A DNA stretch of 64,000 nucleotides from Lycocorax pyrrhopterus obiensis (Eukaryota > Chordata > Aves > Passeriformes > Paradisaeidae), in NCBI GenBank assembly GCA_014706295.1, contig JACSVZ010000008.1:1747376-1811375 (forward strand), read 5' to 3'. Shown one piece after another: positions 63,091 through 64,000 of the stretch. The position numbers and the translations under genes are program-made. How positions within the stretch are numbered: the stretch's first letter is position 1; each line of letters starts with the position of its first letter. Under the pieces are notes generated by a model, which was not told the origin of the DNA, made no database searches, and saw only the letters and a list, made by a program, of their open reading frames with translations.

Positions 63091-64000
63091 CCCTCCAGAC
63101 CACAACTCCCCCAAATATCTCCAGAAAAAAATGGACTTACCAGAAGGAGAAAATGATCCCTAGGATTGTGCTAATAGTATAACTTAGAGATAGCCAGAAG
63201 GTCCAGACTTAATGATTTATTTTAATCAGGCCCTATGTTCCTAAACAATTGTGTCAATAGGATAAGAATGTGGAATAGCAGGGTAATGATGAAAAATGAT
63301 GGTTGAATAAAGGAGGAAGAAACTCTCAGAGCCACGGAGCAGAACATTTGGCTTGATTAGCATGACTTTGAAAATCTAAAAGGATACGAGGAGCTTTCAC
63401 ATGAGACTGTGTAACAAAATAAACCAACAAATGTAATTTATGTTTGAGCCAAGTAGGGCTTTGAAATCCATCATTTATTGAATTATTTTACTGTTCCAAG
63501 CACTCTGCTGTTCAAAACAAGCAATAACTTAAGTGTGATTCTTATTAGCGATTCAAAGTTGGAATGAAGAGAAAAATTCTGATGTTTTGGAGCAATCTGC
63601 TTAAAAACACAGGGAATATGAGGGAGAAACATATTATCCATGAATTACTAAGCAGTTATCCATCATCTTAAGATCAAAATAAAATTAGTGCAATTAAAGG
63701 AAGCTGGGACATGACTATTTAAAAAGCCTTTTTTCCCCATGTTTTCCCCTTCCCCTCCCCCTTTTTTGGGAGGGAGGATGAAAGGTTATGAAAACATTGA
63801 GGACAGCTCATTACTCATCTGGTCCAGCTCCCTGCTCCCAGTGCCACATCCAGACCCATGCTGAAGAATGGGAAATGCAAAGCCATACCTGCTCACCCAG
63901 GTGTGAAAAGGGACTGGGCTTATATCACCACTTGAAATGGAAATTTAGGTGAGGTTTCCTTGGAAGGAGGTGATTTTTCAAAAGCATGCCTGCCTTACAG

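Larger units (their letters stand above)
29202..64000 (-). other. PCDH15: PCDH15 upstream intron (human intron 3 equivalent), at least 34.8 kb
   Basis: The exon at 29041-29201 begins with two bases of a split codon, so at least one coding exon lies further 5' at higher coordinates. I found neither the small expected exon encoding the first EC1 residues nor a signal-peptide exon, so this whole stretch is taken as intron. Stretches without a listed element (for example 30341-31866, 32446-34682, 35483-38110, 41406-42564, 44044-45274, 46807-48267, 51796-53600, 55511-57230, 58968-61014 and 63091-64000) are AT-rich intronic DNA with no recognisable gene. The chance frames in them, including a 170-codon one at 35965-36477, have no recognised domain. 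Confidence 0.75.

Noticed and set aside
62352..63182. 276-codon plus-strand frame
   Set aside because: Antisense reading of a long CR1 fragment; the same peptide pattern recurs at every minus-strand CR1.
63790..63880. Possible very old CR1 3' end (catctggtccagctccctgc, cagtgccacatccagaccc)
   Set aside because: Similarity is too short and weak to call from reading alone.
29202..64000. Upstream PCDH15 exons (signal peptide, first EC1 residues)
   Set aside because: I looked on the minus strand for the expected small exon and found no convincing match; it may lie beyond the window.

Overview
This is vertebrate nuclear DNA, almost certainly from a bird and probably a songbird. It is AT-rich and intron-dominated. 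It carries more than thirty CR1 LINE fragments of avian type and several endogenous-retrovirus LTRs. The only gene I can recognise is on the minus strand: five coding exons of protocadherin-15 (PCDH15), the lower half of the hair-cell tip link. In transcript order they lie at 29201-29041, 25772-25617, 17583-17464, 15705-15595 and 12901-12731. They total 719 bp, join in frame without a stop, and have canonical AG/GT boundaries. Recalled human PCDH15 places them as coding exons 4-8, residues about 53-292, covering most of cadherin repeat EC1 and EC2 up to the start of EC3.

Layout, low to high coordinates: 1-12730 is intron 8. It holds the 3' end of a CR1, a CR1 at 1.4-1.9 kb, a 0.3-kb tandem duplication at 6.2-6.8 kb, and a collapsed provirus made of two 438-bp LTRs separated by 56 bp at 8.7-9.6 kb. 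From 12.7 to 29.2 kb are the five exons and short introns 4-7, with CR1 copies and an AT-rich minisatellite close to one splice donor. From 29.2 kb to the end is one large upstream intron (at least 34.8 kb), dense in CR1 and LTRs. It contains an ERV LTR nested in a CR1 (40.3-40.7 kb), an LTR with a 6-bp target duplication (42.57-42.96 kb) beside a plus-strand LTR-like promoter/poly(A) unit (43.1-43.4 kb), an inverted pair of near-identical solo LTRs (48.3 and 58.5 kb), a CpG-rich TATA/CCAAT segment (53.6-54.2 kb) and a 3' LTR with an adjacent polypurine tract (57.3 kb).

The remaining open reading frames are chance frames or frames through CR1 and LTR repeats. I found no tRNA, rRNA, CRISPR or bacterial-type operon, and no previously undescribed protein system. 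The unusual content is the mobile-element architecture: precise target-site duplications, nested insertions, and two unlike LTR families sharing the same 7-bp termini. Family names and human exon correspondences come from memory of the families and were not searched.
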